Part shown: positions 45,037 through 56,611 of the stretch, piece after piece | How positions within the stretch are numbered: the stretch's first letter is position 1 | Layout of the letters: every line of letters begins with the position of its first letter | Source: Aquilaria yunnanensis | Taxonomy: Eukaryota; Streptophyta; Magnoliopsida; Malvales; Thymelaeaceae | Reading direction: 5' to 3' | Assembly: GCA_039654915.1 (NCBI GenBank) | Contig: CM077599.1 | Span: forward strand, 71,702,001-71,766,000 | Length of the DNA: 64,000 bases | Position numbers and translations under genes: made by a program | The notes under the pieces: generated by a model | Seen by the model: only the letters and a program-made list of their open reading frames with translations | What the model was told of the DNA's origin: nothing | The model's database searches: none

Positions 45037-46368
45037 TGTCATGCCCAACTTAGCCCCTGGTCCATTCGGGCCCAATTACATAACCTTACAGCGGAATTTC
45101 CAAAAAAGGGCATTTATTCCTTATCAAAACATATGGGCATGAACCCCAAGACATTACCAGTACTAGCTTGTTAATTACTTATTTAAGGTCCATTTTTCAT
45201 GCTCTCATAAACAAGCTAGTACTTACGTGGAACTTGTGTGTTCATTTCAAGCTCGTTATCAAACATAGCCAAGTACGTGCATGGCAACCAAAACACCTAA
45301 CCAAGCTTTGAAAACTTTGTTTATTATGCACATGTTTTTCATAATCAAGCATAGGCTTATAAACATACGATTATGCAAATCCATCATCAACATTACTTAG
45401 GCCCAAAATGTTCATGACCACCAAAAGTCCAGCAGTCCATGTACAAGCCATTAACACATATTATGGCCGGATGTTCTTGAAGCCCATTTTTAACACAAGT
45501 TTGATCATTTAGACAAGACCAACATCATAGCACATATGCAAACATGGCAAACCACACAAAAAGCCATCGAACGCATTCCACTTTAAGACTTTGGTCCTAC
45601 AATCTAGACTCCAAGTCCCGCATATAAAGTCCATACTTATTAGCTTGTTACACAAGCAACCCATATCACTTAGAATACTTAGAATATTGAGCATGAACTT
45701 ATGTACATTCACAAACAATTTTACGAACAGAAAGTATAAAATACTATTGATCTTAGTATCTCTCTAGCCGCCTTTTCCTACATAAAGTAGAAAGGGCATG
45801 TGAGTAAACTCAGTAAGGATTAAGAATAACATGGCAACAAATATTTCATGCTCCTGGAAAGAAAACACTAAGACAAGGAAAACACAAGACATATAGCAAT
45901 AACAATAATAATAATAATCGGGGGTTAGCATGCACAACCAAACATAGAAGCACACAACACACACACTACTTAATACCATATCCCCATAAAGGGCAAAGCA
46001 AACATGATTCATATTTTTCATTTCTTAGGTTAACCATTTTATTAATCCATTTTAAAATCTGATCTCTTTATGCTTGGGAATTGAGTTGGCCGACTAAATT
46101 CCTAGCCGTAATGTTTGCACAGAGCTAGCTAGCACAGAGTTGCCGAAGCAACAAAACATAGCCCTCTGTAGCCTTCTTAGGATCACATGGCATTCAATAT
46201 CCATCACCCAAGGGCTCGAATACTCAAAAAGTATAGGAATCCTTACCAAAATCATTAGCAACTTTTGTTGCCCGATAGCTTTAGAAGTTTAGCTCTTTAT
46301 TTTTCCTTGCTTGTTGTAACTAGAACTTGTGTTCTAGCTTAAAATCCTACAAGGGCAGAAAGTTAGCA
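45037..46368 (-). mobile_element. Solo LTR (gypsy-like)
   Basis: 1332 bp from TGTCATGCCC to AAGTTAGCA, with the perfect duplication TAATT at 45032-45036 and 46369-46373. The minus-strand ends TGCTAACTTTC...GGGCATGACA resemble gypsy LTR termini. It shares general features with the LTR at 5286-7826, such as a CATAACC stretch near one end and an ACTCAGTAAG word, suggesting a related family. A (TAA)n run is near 45905. No genes are visible. Confidence 0.75.
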
Positions 46369-46552
46369 TAATTTGGTAATGTATGAGAAAAAATAAATAA
46401 TAATTTATTAATAACAGTACATTTTATTGTACCACATTGAGTTCATAGGTGTCTTCAAGTATAATACTTTCGTTCTAGCTTGTTCCGCAGAATCAACATT
46501 CTTATCCCATGTCATAGAACTCTAGTTTCGAGTCAATAAATTACATATATCT

Positions 46553-46603
46553 ATGTGTTTGTGTGTGTGTGTTTGTATGTGCGTGTGCGTGTGTGTTTGT
46601 ATG
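46553..46603. repeat. (GT)n microsatellite
   Basis: Imperfect GT/GTTT/GC tract. The copy B counterpart at 62403-62437 is a purer (TG)n followed by a T-run. Confidence 0.9.
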
Positions 46604-47430
46604 GTACATTAATATAAAATAAAAAATAAAATATTTGTAACTTGTGATATGTGGTATACCTTCAGTAAGCATAATATACGGCGGTAAATTGTCCAAAAAA
46701 TTTAAAAATTAGTAGTACACCTTTGATATGAGTGGTATATTGTAGTATACCGCGTGATATTCTCATATACCGCAATAACTTGTGTACCGCAAATCTAATG
46801 TAAGTGGTATACAGCGATATTTGATTTAGTTGTGCAACCCCATGATGGACATTGATGTTGTTGATGGTGATGGCCTCTACTCCCACATATGCTCACATGG
46901 CAACGCAACCCCAAAACCTAACCCTCCAAATTTTTTCTCTTTCTCCTCTATCCCCAACCCATGTCCTTGTTTGGAGCAACAAAACAAAAAGTAGCTTTAA
47001 ATATTTTTTTCCCTTCTTCCTTTTTAGTTTTATCTCTTTATTCATTCATTTTTTTTTTACTTTTTATCATCTTATTCTATTTTAAAATATTTATTTTATT
47101 TCTTTTTATCTTTTATTTTATATATATTTTTTCCATTTACTATTTATTCTTCATTTATGTTTTTATTTAAAAATAAAATGTATAATATGATATAAATAAA
47201 ATTTTATATTTTGCCATTATATTTGTTTCTTGTTTTTATTTTTTCATTTAAGTTTAATCTAATAATTGGTTGAATTGCTTTCTTAAGTCTCCAACTTAGT
47301 TTAGTTGTTTAGTGTGATATATGTTTTATGATTAGGAGTAATAGAGTAAAAATGGTGTTCTATTATTATTGTTGTTGTTGTTATTGTTATTATTATTAAA
47401 ATGAAGTCTATCAAGAGACACAAATTGTCT

Positions 47431-47850
47431 AAATTGCACCACATGCCTCAGCCTATAATTATCATTGCAGTCAGTCCTAAACCTTCATTTCATTGCATAT
47501 TAGTCCTAAATCTTTATAAACCACTGCTTATTGATCCCTAACCTTAGTGGAAGACTCGGTTAACACCAAAACTTGATTTATAGGGAGGAGAAATTGATAA
47601 TTTCAATGGCCCAATAATAATAAAAAAAATTATGGCATGATTTGAATTTGTTAAAAAATAATTACCGAACACTTTAAATTAACATTTAAAATTTTGATGT
47701 TTATTAGCTATGCTGGAGTTATTGAATTTTATAGGGCTAAGGAACAATATGCAATAGACTTTAAAGATTTTAGACCAATATGCAAGAAAAGGGAGGTTGA
47801 GAACCAATGTGCAATGGTAATTGTAGGTTTAGGACTAAAGATGCAATTTT
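47431..47850. mobile_element. MITE-like element with long inverted repeats, copy A
   Basis: About 110-base arms (47431-47545 and 47740-47850) are inverted complements: TAATTATCATTGCA..TAGTCCTAAATCTTTATAAA on the left pairs with the right arm ending GGTTTAGGACTAAAGATGCA. The interior is AT-rich and non-coding. Long arms suggest a Mutator-like non-autonomous element. The same unit is at 63274-63692. Confidence 0.75.
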
Positions 47851-47866
47851 GCTTGATATAATTCTT

Positions 47867-48094
47867 TCAAGACCCAATCATATCATTCGCTTTGCTACCC
47901 ATAAGGATACAACAAAACATATAGGAAAGGAAAAAGTAAATACAAGCCTCAAATAATTGTAGACTTGGCTTATTCCTCCAAAATAAAAAGTTCAATGTTT
48001 GTTGGACACAAGAGTATTCCCTAACAAAAAATTTCCCATTTCCATTTTCAAAATGCAACCTAATTGACCTATCAGCCTTTGGAAGTTTGAACAC
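47867..48094 (-). other. Unrecognised 75-codon open stretch, duplicated
   Basis: It contains LHFENGNGKFFVREYSCVQQ and FLFWRNKPSLQLFEAC. A similar but altered stretch lies at 63720-63960. I do not recognise it. It is on the same strand as, and about 160 bases downstream of, the F-box pseudogene, so it may be a decayed part of that locus or chance. Confidence 0.25.
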
Positions 48095-48249
48095 ATCTTT
48101 GAGAAATTAACTTATCATATATTGTAATTGTTTCATAATGCCTTAAGAGAGTATAGCAGTCTAAGCGCCATTGGGGTGTAATGAAGCACCATTAGAGAAT
48201 ACATGGAACTTCTACACAATTGGGAAGCTGAACCAACTTTCTGCAACCT

Positions 48250-48965
48250 GTTCAGCTAGAAATTATAGACAACGAGCTTTGCACTTAAACTCAGCAACAA
48301 GTAGGCATTGGAAAAGGGTAAAAGAACTACCATAGGTGACATATTAGTAGTACGTCGATCAACATACCCTTTCAAGGTGGAGAAGGATTTCAAATGTTCT
48401 TTTTCCATTGGCTCTAGAGATTTTGAATGCTTCAAGGACCATCTGGATTGAAGATAATCATCAAGTGACCAGACTAGGAATCCCAACTCAAAGATAGAAA
48501 TATAATGTAGTTTACCATCATATGCACCAATGCATGCCTTACGGATGCTAACAAACCTTGTCGCTGGAATTGGAACTGAAACCGACAAGGAAAGCTTAGC
48601 CTTTACATTGAAGGTCAACACTTTGTTGCCATTAGTCATCTAGTGCAGCACCCTACCACTATAAATGCCAATGTTCTTATTTAACCTGTCATCACAGTAG
48701 CAGACTTCCTTCAATTTCTTCGACCAACCTATACTGGGCGCATGTACCTTGAATGAAAAAAAAAAAATCCTCCCCGTCAAATTCAAGCTCTTGGACCCAA
48801 ACAAAATTGAATCTAGTGGTGTTAGTTTCCAGGAAATCCCATTCAGGATCAAAGACAAGTTTAATGACATGACTTTTATCTATTTCAACATAGTCCAACG
48901 TTGTCCATTAATTGTTCAACGAGTTGCAGATACAGAACGACACATCATAGTAAGCGTAACAATCA
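48250..48965 (-). pseudogene. F-box protein pseudogene, F-box-associated domain
   Basis: Read on the minus strand: FCICNSLNN (the CNP-type start of the domain, with a stop), DYVEIDKSHVIKLVFDPEWD, a frameshift at the A-run near 48757, NIGIYSGRVLH, then TAG at about 48641 where a Trp codon is usual. After it come KVLTFNVKAKLSLSVSVPIP, ACIGAYDGKLHYISI, LVWSLDDYLQSRWSLKHSKSLE and VLLPFSNAYLLL. This is the order of plant F-box-associated domains, which select substrates for SCF ubiquitin ligases. The F-box itself is not visible. At least two stops and one frameshift mark it as dead. Confidence 0.75.
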
Positions 48966-50335
48966 AAGCAATTACAACAAAAACTAGCCCATTACATATA
49001 AATAACATTATAACATTTTTAGATAAAAAGTCAAATCCTTTTTGCTGCTACTTAACACCTCCTTATTTCACAAAAATGTAACTTATAGTATTGATAGTAG
49101 TAGAATTCCATTTTTACATCTCCTAGAAAAAGAATCTTGATATAGGTTCTCTTATTTTCAAGTGAATCTTGACAAAATCATTCTCAGATATAAAGCACTA
49201 CCACTTTTTAGAAATGGACCTAAATCTAACTAAAATTTTTGTTGGAAGTAGGTATATCACATCAAAGAGAATGCCTCTATTTGGGGTCTTCATGACAGTC
49301 CACAATGATATTAAACTAAGTAGTCAATCATATTCTTAAACAATCAATCAATTAGTTATGTAAGCCTTAATCCTAGCTAACACTTCAAGAACATTACAAA
49401 ATTCTTCTTAGATTGAAAGGAATGTGCACACACAAAAATGACTCAAACAAAACACATAAAGGAACTACAAGCATAAAGAACAAGAAGCAACCCAAAAGGA
49501 AAACCATCACACCAAAGACATAGAAAACTTGAAACTAAGAAAAGCTATGTTCAGCAACTGCAAAGAATATATGACATGATTCCTATTTAAACACAAATTT
49601 TGGCTTTTCACCATTCCACAATTCACCTCCTCAAACTACTTCACATACTATCTGAAGTAGAAATCTTAATTGACCACTCTAATTTGTATGTGATGTATCA
49701 ATACTAAGGTTTGTATAGTATGTACCTTTCTTAAATTCATGATACAAAAAATTAGTAAAGTAGAAATTTCTCTGTTTCACTTTCCATTGACCAAGCACTA
49801 AAATCTATTGCAAACAAGGAAGTCAAGGGACAACAATTTAGCCCAAATTCAAGGTAAATTTATCACCAAATGACAAGCAAAACAAGGCTTAATTGCCACA
49901 AGTAAAAAAATAAACCAAAACACAATTGACAGGAGACTACTTCTGTGAGTACTTAAAGCTAGCAAACGCCAAGTAATAGTTAAACAAGTCATTTTGCCAA
50001 ACCTATATCCAAGAATGTGAAGAATGTTAAATGAAGTTATTTGTAACGCAAGAAAAGGAGATAATGCTCCTATCACGTTGTTGTTGTAGTATGCTAAGGT
50101 AGTAGGCAAACTTGGGGTCTATCATGTACAGTTTGCAGTCTTGTACAACTCTTGTATATCTTGCATACCTTCATTGTAAAAAAAAGTAAGTAACATGGTT
50201 CTCTTGTGGCAAAACTATTTTCTTTATATGGAATTTAAGCTATCTAATTCACTTCAAATGACTACGAAAACCTCCTCTACCAACATTCTTAACCTTTCAT
50301 CCCCTTCTCCCCCTCCCTCCCACCTAGTCTATTAC
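48966..50335. other. Gene-free DNA
   Basis: AT-rich; no convincing ORF, terminus or domain on either strand. Confidence 0.5.
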
Positions 50336-50339
50336 CAAC

Positions 50340-51284
50340 ACTGTTTGTCAATCTTGGACACCTAATCAGTATTTGGCTAGCAAGAGACAAATATCTCTTG
50401 TGGAAGGTATAGTTCTTACCCTCCCTGAAAGGCCAGCGGCTTTTAGGCTCTATTGATGGCACCATTGTGTGCCTTAACCAATATATCTCTAATGGGTCAT
50501 CCTTTAAAGATGGTAGTTAAAATCTGGTTATGAATTTGGTATACCAGAATAGGTTTCAACAAGATCAAATGATCTTAAGTGCATAAATTTCATCACTGTC
50601 CAAGGAAATTCTTGCATAAGTCATCAATTTGTCAACTATTGATGAAGTGTGAACTACCCTAGCCAAGATGTTTGCTACACAATCCAATGCTCAGATCATG
50701 CAAATTCAATATTAATTTTCAACAATAAAAAAGAAGGATTTTCCCCTAGCTGATTATTTTTGGCTTGCCAAGAATCTTACTGATACCTTAGTCGCAGTTG
50801 GACAACCATTCCAAGACTATGAAATTATTTCATACATATTGGCTGGACTCAATTTTGAGCATGATTCTTTAGTCACTGCAATAACAACTTGGGTTGATCT
50901 TAAGTCTTTCAATGACCTTTATGGTCATTTACTAATCTATAAGTAGTGGCTTAAGCAACACCATGGAGCACTTCAAGCAAATGTTAAGGGGCCATCTGTC
51001 AATGTTGCAACCAGGAACAACCCTTCAAACTTAAAGGGTCATGGATGAAATTTTAATAATTGAAGGATAAGCCATGGATGTGGCTGAACAATAAAGGACA
51101 ATGTGAATCAGAAAACAGAAATAACGAAGTTACATGCCAAGTGTGTGGTAAGTTCGAACATTCCGCTTTACAATGTTTTCACAAGTTTGATCATTCATAT
51201 CAAGGAGACCAAAGTCAGTTCGCTACAATAGCCTCAGAGTCCATTCCTCATACTTCCTTTACAACACAGCACTACATTCACTAA
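50340..51284 (+). pseudogene. Copia gag relic
   Basis: Degenerate start (KYLLWKVQFLPSLKGQRLLG), then FATQSNAQIMQIQ, LADYFWLAKNLTDTLVAVGQ, YEIISYILAGLNFEHDSLV and DLYGHLL. The zinc knuckle CQVCGKFEHSALQCFHKFDH is intact. It is a copia gag (UBN2-type) with stops near 50520, 50650 and 50947. No LTR, protease or pol was found beside it, and it ends abruptly at about 51284 against the inverted Athila fragment. Confidence 0.85.
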
Positions 51285-51289
51285 TCATC

Positions 51290-52515
51290 ATCGTTATCTT
51301 AAATTTCTCAAATTTCCTCTTGTTAGACATAATATCCTTAAGAAACTTAGTATAGTTAGGTACTTATTGAATTGCCTCTAACAAAGGAATATTGATTTCC
51401 ACCTTTCTGAAGATATCCAAAAACTTACAAAAGTTCTCATCAAACTTCTTCTTCTTAAACCTTTAAGCATATGGAATAGATGATGTTAGAGGAGGCAAAG
51501 TAAGGAATATAAGGTATCTCTATTTTTTTTTAGGTATCTCTCTTTTTTCTTTTTAGTTGCATTTTCATCAGCTTCTTTTTCTTTCTTGTCTTGAATTAAA
51601 CCCTCTTCTTCATTGTATTCATGCACTTCATGTGGTTTTTTAGTTGGATATGAGCTATCTTCCTTGTTCTTTAGTTTAACTTCTCCTAATTTTTTGTCAT
51701 TTCTCATGGTAATGACCTTGGAATGCTCCCTTGGATTCACTTCAGTATTGCTAGGGAGATTTTCTTGTTAAAGTGAACCCACAATGTTACTCAACTGTCC
51801 AATTTGTGTATCTAAATTTTTCACTGAAGACCTTATACTTGTCATTTGCATCTCTATTTCATCCAACCAGCTCTCATTTTTCACAAATCCATTCCTTATT
51901 TTTGTTATAAATGTTCCAAGTAAGTCTTCTAGAGATGGCTTTTTTTTCCACGAGAGGTTGTCCAAAACCTGGTGAATTAGGTGCCATTCTATTTACTCCA
52001 TAACCGTAGGCATCCTAATTTCTGAACCCTTGATTGAATTGACCTTGCATCTAAAAACCTCTATAGCCAAAACCCATTTGATTTATAAAAAAAAACCTGC
52101 TCCCAATCATGCTCCAATGGGCAATGAGAAAAGCTCACTACAGCCACTTACTCCATCGGTCTTTCCTTACTCATGAACTTGATGAATTGATTGGTTAAAG
52201 TCACTATTTGAGCTGAAAGCTTCGTGATCTGATCAGCCTCATGGATTCCACCACTTTTTCTCACACCTGATCTCTCAAAAGGCCATTGATAACTGTTGGA
52301 TGCCATGTCCTCCAAAAATATAAATCCTTTTATAGAGTCTTAGCCATTAAAGTTCCTCCGACTATTACATCCACAACGGTCCTTGTCTAACCATTCATTC
52401 CATTATAGAACATTTCAATGTGCACCCATTCTAAATAACCATGGTTTAGGTACTTCTTGAGCAAGTATTTAAATTTTTCCTTTGTTGATAGAGTGACTCT
52501 AATGCTTTGATGATC
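51290..52515 (-). pseudogene. Athila-like gypsy gag, central and C-terminal part, inverted
   Basis: On the minus strand from about 52510: ESLYQQRKNLN, FYNGMNG with TRTVVD, a frameshifted middle, WKKKPSLEDLLGTFITKIRN, LDTQIGQLSNIV, NPREHSKVITMRN, an acidic/basic tail, and FKKKKFDENFCKFLDIFRKVEINIP toward 51400. This is the Athila gag order. Many stops are present. The N-terminal gag part is not on this strand; a plus-strand copy of it is at 53992. Confidence 0.75.
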
Positions 52516-52519
52516 ATTT

Positions 52520-53408
52520 GCTTCAACCTTAGACTATTTATTAAATTAATTATTTGGTTTGCTCTCTTGCTCGATTGTTAAGACTCTTGGCCATGAGTTT
52601 ATTTCTTTATGTAAATTTATCTTGGGGAGAATAAATTTGTTTTAGAAGAAATAGGCAAATTAGGCTAGAATCGCTTAACGAGAAAAAGCCCCAACTTTCT
52701 AAATGATGAGTAGACCACATTCATGAAGCCTAAAATTCTTTAATTTTGGGTGAACAAGGAATTGTCTATCAATATTAAAAGGATTAAATAAAATCACCTT
52801 GGGTGAAGGAATTTGTTATTAGGTAATTTCATCTGCAATAAATTGGTAATTAGTCTGGTAAATAGTGAACAAGCTTAAAGTGGATTCCAAGTGGATCAAT
52901 TGCTCTATGAGAATTTATTTCCCGTAGTTATTTTATTAAGTTTAAAAGTAGTTAGTGTTAGTTTCTTTGAGAATTTAGTAGGTAATTTTTAATAGTTCCA
53001 AGTAGTTAATTATGTTGATTAGCTATCACTTTTTATGTCACTGTTATACTTTGATGATATGTGCACTTGATTGTGAGTTCATATGTTTGTTTGAGTTTAG
53101 AGAGATCTGACACGTCAATCCAGTTTATTAGAATAGTGGAAAAGGTTTGCTATGAACTACAAACACACCAAGTAATTAATTGCTCTAGGAGAATTTATTT
53201 CTCATAGTTATTTGATTAAGTTTACAAGTAGTTAGTGTTAGTTTTTTCTACAATTTAATTTTTAATTTTTAATAGTTAGTTTCTTTTGGTTTCTGTTTAT
53301 AATTCTCTACTTGCTTAGTTTTCTTTGGCACTTGATCCTGTGGACACAACCCGGTCTCACTGCATTTATTATTAGTTCAATGACTATATACTTGTGGTGT
53401 GCACAACA
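52520..53408 (+). repeat. LTR-like sequence of an Athila-type element with an internal duplication
   Basis: It ends TGTGGTGTGCACAACA directly before a degenerate primer site, as Athila 5' LTRs do. The start was not found. A segment of about 110 bases is duplicated inside it (52898-53010 and 53168-53285; shared words TTGCTCTAKGAGAATTTATTTC and AGTAGTTAGTGTTAGTTT). Confidence 0.55.
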
Positions 53409-53410
53409 AG

Positions 53411-53431
53411 TTTTTGCCATCATTGTCAAGG
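53411..53431 (+). other. Degenerate Athila-type primer-binding site
   Basis: TTTTTGCCATCATTGTCAAGG is a decayed match to the TTGGCGCCGTTGCCGGGG site of Athila and related elements. The differences are mainly G/C-to-A/T changes. Confidence 0.6.
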
Positions 53432-53786
53432 ATTAGTTGATGATAATTTTCTATAGCTAGTTTAGTGTCTATTTTCTTTTATATGTTTAGTTATATTATT
53501 TCTAGAATTTCTTGTTTGTGGTTTTATTTTATTCATGTCCTTATTTTTCTGTACAAATTTTCTATGTTGCTCATGCGTGCCTGGAATAACCAAAGTGCAA
53601 GAAACGCTCTACAATCCCTAGTTGGGACAATAAGTTAAAGCACTTAGAAAGCAAAATAAGACGGATGACCATGAAGAAGCAACAAGAAGACTGGAGTTAG
53701 AGAGACAAGAGTGAGGAAAGCTATAACATGAATGGTTAGCTAGATAATAGCTAGAAAAAGATAAAGTTGAGCATGAAAGAACTAAC

Positions 53787-53831
<45 letters not shown>

Positions 53832-53839
53832 AAGAGAGA
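53787..53839. repeat. (GA)n microsatellite
   Basis: About 25 GA units with AAAG interruptions in the leader of the Athila-like relic. Confidence 0.95.
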
Positions 53840-53991
53840 ATGTAGCTCAAACGCAAGCGAATCCAGATTTTGGTGGAAAGATTAATATAAACAGGGAAGT
53901 TGGTCTGTGCATGGGTTTTCAATAGCAAAGACCCCTCAAAGATTATTGCCAGCCAGTGGTAGCATACAACTATCATTAGATTCAGAGACCA

Positions 53992-54400
53992 ATGGTGAAT
54001 ACAAGAAACTTTCAAATTCCTTTTGGCTTAATCAATTTGGAGCAAATGAATCAATTTGGAGGACCTTTATTTAAGGATCTAAATGATCATCTGGCAAATT
54101 TTCAGGAGCTATATGACACCATTAAAATTGAGGGAGTAATTTCTGATGATATCTGCCTCACTTTATTTCCATTTTCTTACTAAGACAAAGCAAAGAGTTG
54201 GCTATACACTATACCAGCTGGGGCTTGACCACTTGGCAAAAGGTTGCACAAAAATTCTTTACAAAATTTTTCCATCTATCCAAGGCTACCAAGTTGACAT
54301 CAAAGATAGGCACATTTTTGGTAGCATTAGTGCATCATCCAAGTTTCACAATTACTCTAGAAAATGGAAAAGTCTAGCCTAATATCATCTTTGAGAAAAA
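53992..54400 (+). pseudogene. Athila-like gag, N-terminal part
   Basis: ATG at 53992 opens MVNTRNFQIPFGLINLEQ, then NQFGGPLFKDLNDHLANFQE, ICLTLFPFSY and, after a TAA, DKAKSWLYTIPAG. This is the conserved Athila gag N-terminus. It decays by 54400 and no later domain follows on this strand. Confidence 0.8.
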
Positions 54401-55735
54401 ACCAATAAAAGAACTAAAATCTATGTTCAGAAACTAGAGAACAAAGATTAGGAAAAGGTTTAACAACTCTTGAATTGAGGCTTCAAAAATCTCAATAACT
54501 ACTTCTCCTTCTTACTATGATTACTCTTTTTTTTTATTTGCACAGCCACCTCCTTTTTTTGCCCTTTCTTATGCCTCTAGCTTTTTTCTTGTTTTACAAG
54601 CTTTCCCTGTACTACACATCTCTCTCTCCGTTTAATACACATACTTTACCTTATTTTCCCCTTCCAAATGATGTTGTTGTACCAAAGTCTGGTGTTGTCA
54701 TGCCATTGCTGACTGCTAAATGGATTTTTTGCTACCATTCAATGTCATCACACCAATTACTTTGTGCTACTGCACCAATGTCAAGCAAACCCGCATCCCT
54801 TCAATGCAAGCCATTGTCAAGCCTTGAGCTCAAAAAATCTACCAGCACTTGTAATTTTTTCCTCAACCTATACTAAAACACCAAAACAATGCTAGAAGAC
54901 TGCAAATCATCCATAAATCAAGCTCAATTATAGGGTTAAAACATCACTTTTCCTATATTTATCAATTGTGAACAATAATTTTTTATTGGTAGTTCATATA
55001 TATTTTTATATACTTTTGTTTTGTTTTTATTTTTGCTACTCAAAATTTTGTATACAAAAGATAAAGGTTTTCCTGTAAAACCATTCAGACAAGGCATCCA
55101 TTACATGCACCTAGAAAGCTGCCTTATTGAACTATAGAGAAGAAAGTCTATCTCCCTTCTGAAGTTGTCTTATGACAAGTGTTCAATTGTTGAATAACTA
55201 GGGACCATTCTTGAAGACAGTAGTATAGTCTTCTTCCTTATCAAAGGTAGCAATAAACAAGCTTTCACTTGGACTAGGGCTAGTTGATCAAAGTGTAAAT
55301 GGAATTTTGAAATTTCATAGCCTTCTAGAAGGAATCACATAAGTATTCCAACCTAATTTGTTGCCCATAATGGTCCGAGAAGCCCCCACAGACCTCATCT
55401 TTTAAATCCTACCGACATGATTGCACCTCCTCCTCCATCAAACTCATCTCTGTGAAGCATTTGTCTTGCGACTCCATCATACTGCCCTTCAACAACACCC
55501 CCGATAAGCACCCATACCAATTACAATGAAGCAGCACCAACTCTGCAACCTAGAATAGATGAAACAAACATATCCAAAGGAAAGAAAGACTTCAAACTAG
55601 TCAGAAATTGAAAACCGAGAAGAGTTTTTCACCAATAAGACATTAACTTTCACATGGAGAGGAAAACCTTAACATACTAGGGGATGTATTTAAAAATGTT
55701 AGTATTTTAATGATGGTGTGTGTCTATAAATAACA
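54401..55735. other. Gene-free DNA with a small unrecognised open stretch
   Basis: 55000-55080 resembles 59775-59865 (TTTTGCTACTCAAAATTTTG, TAAAGGTTTTC). A minus-strand stretch near 55560-55390 reads ESQDKCFTEMSLMEEEVQSC and may be a relic of a host protein, but I do not recognise it. Confidence 0.4.
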
Positions 55736-56175
55736 TTAAAAAAATACTAAAAGGTATTTAATTGTGAGAAAGAATAAACAGCTACTCTTATTAGACCGTT
55801 TAAATTAGAATTGAAAATTTTATTTGAGATGGTGTAACATAAATTAAAAAAGGCTATGAGTGTAAGGGTAGGTTTTAAAACTAGAGCTAAATGTGCAATT
55901 TGAATAAAAGACCATTAAAAAGCATAAATCATCCTAAAAAGAACTTCTACCAAGAAACATAATAAAACATACAAAATTCTACTTTACTTAAAACTGTGAG
56001 ATCATCTTATATTACATAATGTAACATATTATTAATTGTAACAAATAATTATACAAATGTTAAATAGAGTTCTCTCTGACCCAAAAAGAAAAAGAAGAAG
56101 AAGAAGATGAAGATGAAGAAGAAATAATGTAGAGATCCATTATTATAGCATATATATCTAAAACATATAAGTAAT

Positions 56176-56523
56176 TCAGTTCTTAGTAGCCTTGTCAACG
56201 ACATATGAACATTGGTTCCATACTAGTGCGCTCTTTATTAGGACTTTTATTGGGTCATTCAGTTTGTATTTGGGCGTGGTATCCAGTAGATGTGCCAATA
56301 ATGCCTCATGACAAACTATTCCATTTTTTATGAGTTCCTTGCAACATTCATATAAGATAGATCCTGACCTGAGAATAACTAAAATAATTTCATTTGCACA
56401 ATGGACCTTTACCGTTGCATCACAATGCCTTTCTTTGATAATATCATGATAATTTTTCACCGTAGATGTTGAAACAAAAGTAAGTAATATTAAAACACTA
56501 AAAAAATGCTTGATAGTTGCCAT
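56176..56523 (-). CDS. Small secreted prolamin-like (ECA1/EC1-type) protein 1
   Basis: 115 codons, intronless, ATG at 56523. A hydrophobic N-terminus (residues 5-20, FFSVLILLTFVSTST) is a signal peptide, with cleavage probably near residue 21-22. The mature part has six cysteines in the order C-C-CC-C-C (RHC, VHC, ECCKELI, VCHEALL, WNQC), the prolamin-like pattern that forms three disulfides. In Arabidopsis such proteins include the egg-cell-secreted EC1 peptides and the 'ECA1 gametogenesis related' family; EC1 acts in sperm activation. That this one has a reproductive role is inference from the family. It is about 70% identical by eye to the copy at 61062. The position of the TATA box in that copy reads TGTAAATG here, so expression may be reduced. 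Confidence 0.85.
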   Translation of the reverse strand: MATIKHFFSVLILLTFVSTSTVKNYHDIIKERHCDATVKVHCANEIILVILRSGSILYECCKELIKNGIVCHEALLAHLLDTTPKYKLNDPIKVLIKSALVWNQCSYVVDKATKN

Positions 56524-56603
56524 GCTCTGTTTCTTGAATTTTTTTTCTTTGGTTTGTTAAGGTGAGATCTTTGGTATGAGAATTAATGTTATGAGATGAA
56601 AGT

Positions 56604-56611
56604 CATTTACA
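56604..56611 (-). promoter_or_regulatory. Degenerate TATA position of prolamin-like gene 1
   Basis: The minus strand reads TGTAAATG where the paralogue has TATAAATA, both 81 bases before the ATG. Two transitions remove the match. Confidence 0.5.

Larger units (their letters stand above)
46369..48150. repeat. Duplicated block, copy A
   Basis: Colinear with 62226-64000 at high similarity by eye, about 1.78 kb. Shared landmarks are TTTATTAATAACARTACA, a (GT)n tract, a cluster of GTATAC words, CTAACCCTCCAAATTTT, a (TTG/TTA)n tract, a long-TIR MITE and a minus-strand ORF-like stretch near 48000. Copy A starts exactly at the TSD of the solo LTR 45037-46368. Confidence 0.9.

Noticed and set aside
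46852..47170. Very hydrophobic phenylalanine/isoleucine-rich ORFs
   Set aside because: They are the translation of a T-rich tract; the copy at 62700-63010 does not keep the frame.
54517..54876. 119-codon ORF with a hydrophobic N-terminus
   Set aside because: T-rich low-complexity start, no recognisable family, and no duplicate or splice support.
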